Shown here piece after piece: positions 10,373 to 10,563 of a stretch of 10,563 nucleotides of DNA. Positions within the stretch are counted from its first letter, which is position 1; every line of letters starts with the position of its first letter. The stretch lies in contig CAZPUR010000018.1 in assembly GCA_964589815.1 (NCBI GenBank), forward strand, positions 1 through 10,563, given 5' to 3'. Both the position numbers and the translations under genes were made by a program. This DNA comes from CAZPUR01 sp964589815. GTDB lineage: Bacteria > Patescibacteriota > Microgenomatia > UBA1400. A model generated the notes under the pieces. It did not search any database. It saw nothing but the letters and a program-made list of their open reading frames with translations, and was not told the origin of the DNA.

Positions 10373-10563
10373 ATGAGAGCCAAAACAGGATATACCAGAA
10401 GAAGACGTCATAAAAAGGTCTTAAAAAGAACTAAAGGCTTCAGAATGACCAAAGGCAGGCTTTATAAAGTCTCTAAAGAAGCTGACCTTCACGCCGGCCA
10501 ATATGCTTTTATTGGCCGGAAACTCAGGAAAAGGGACATGCGTAAACTTTGGATTCAAAGAAT
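10373..10563 (+). CDS. rplT: 50S ribosomal protein L20, 3' end outside the window
   Basis: The first 63 residues of bL20, a 23S rRNA-binding assembly protein. The sequence MRAKTGYTRRRRHKKVLKRT followed by KGFR, LYKVSKEADLHAGQYAFIGR and RKRDMRKLW matches the conserved N-terminal half of L20. Typical proteins are about 115-120 residues, so roughly half is missing. It is the fourth gene of the cluster. L20 autoregulates this operon in several bacteria; no L20-binding mimic could be identified here by eye. Confidence 0.95.
   Translation, partial: MRAKTGYTRRRRHKKVLKRTKGFRMTKGRLYKVSKEADLHAGQYAFIGRKLRKRDMRKLWIQR

Overview
This window looks like part of a scaffold from a Candidate Phyla Radiation (Patescibacteria) genome, most likely a Microgenomates-type lineage. 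The reasons are the A/T-rich, lysine-rich small proteins, the shortened housekeeping proteins (trigger factor without a PPIase domain, ThrRS without a TGS domain), the four-helix-bundle (23S intervening-sequence) protein gene, the small GIY-YIG nuclease genes, and a DUF5660-like protein. UGA is used as a stop, so the recoded Gracilibacteria/Absconditabacteria code does not apply. The lineage is inferred; no search was run. A run of 100 Ns (7158-7257) marks a scaffold gap.

Layout. 1-530 is a leucine tRNA region: the 3' part of tRNA-Leu(UAA), a triple 19-bp repeat, a broken 5' half of a second tRNA-Leu(UAA), a GIY-YIG nuclease ORF, and a complete tRNA-Leu(GAG) into which that ORF runs. 619-4053 is a MacAB-type exporter operon (adaptor, ATPase, permease) split by a four-helix-bundle gene with flanking repeats. 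4046-5678 holds a small basic ORF, a short trigger factor and a DUF5660-like gene that appears to be transcribed as a leaderless mRNA. 5687-5845 is a complete transcription attenuator whose leader peptide is rich in Leu and Ile codons. 5978-6722 holds three tightly coupled unknown genes. 6729-7157 is a promoter, tRNA-Val(GAC), a second GIY-YIG gene and a second tRNA fragment ending at the gap. A reverse-strand unknown gene runs into the gap. 7481-10563 is the classic thrS-infC-rpmI-rplT translation cluster, preceded by a second attenuator whose leader peptide carries a Thr-Ser-Thr-Thr run.

Main points. (i) Two ribosome-mediated attenuators are visible. Each has a promoter placing the transcript start a few bases before the leader ATG, control codons, an antiterminator strand inside the end of the leader ORF, and a nearly identical GC-rich terminator. 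One fits thrS. The other lies upstream of unknown genes and may have lost its original target. (ii) Both GIY-YIG genes lie between tRNA gene sequences, one after a tRNA half broken at the anticodon loop and the other 3 nt after a complete tRNA. This suggests a tRNA-gene-associated nuclease element. (iii) infC has no ATG/GTG/TTG at its proper start; an AUA placed 7 nt after a perfect AGGAGG is the only good candidate. (iv) Palindromic repeats occupy several intergenic spaces, and one encodes the end of ThrRS.
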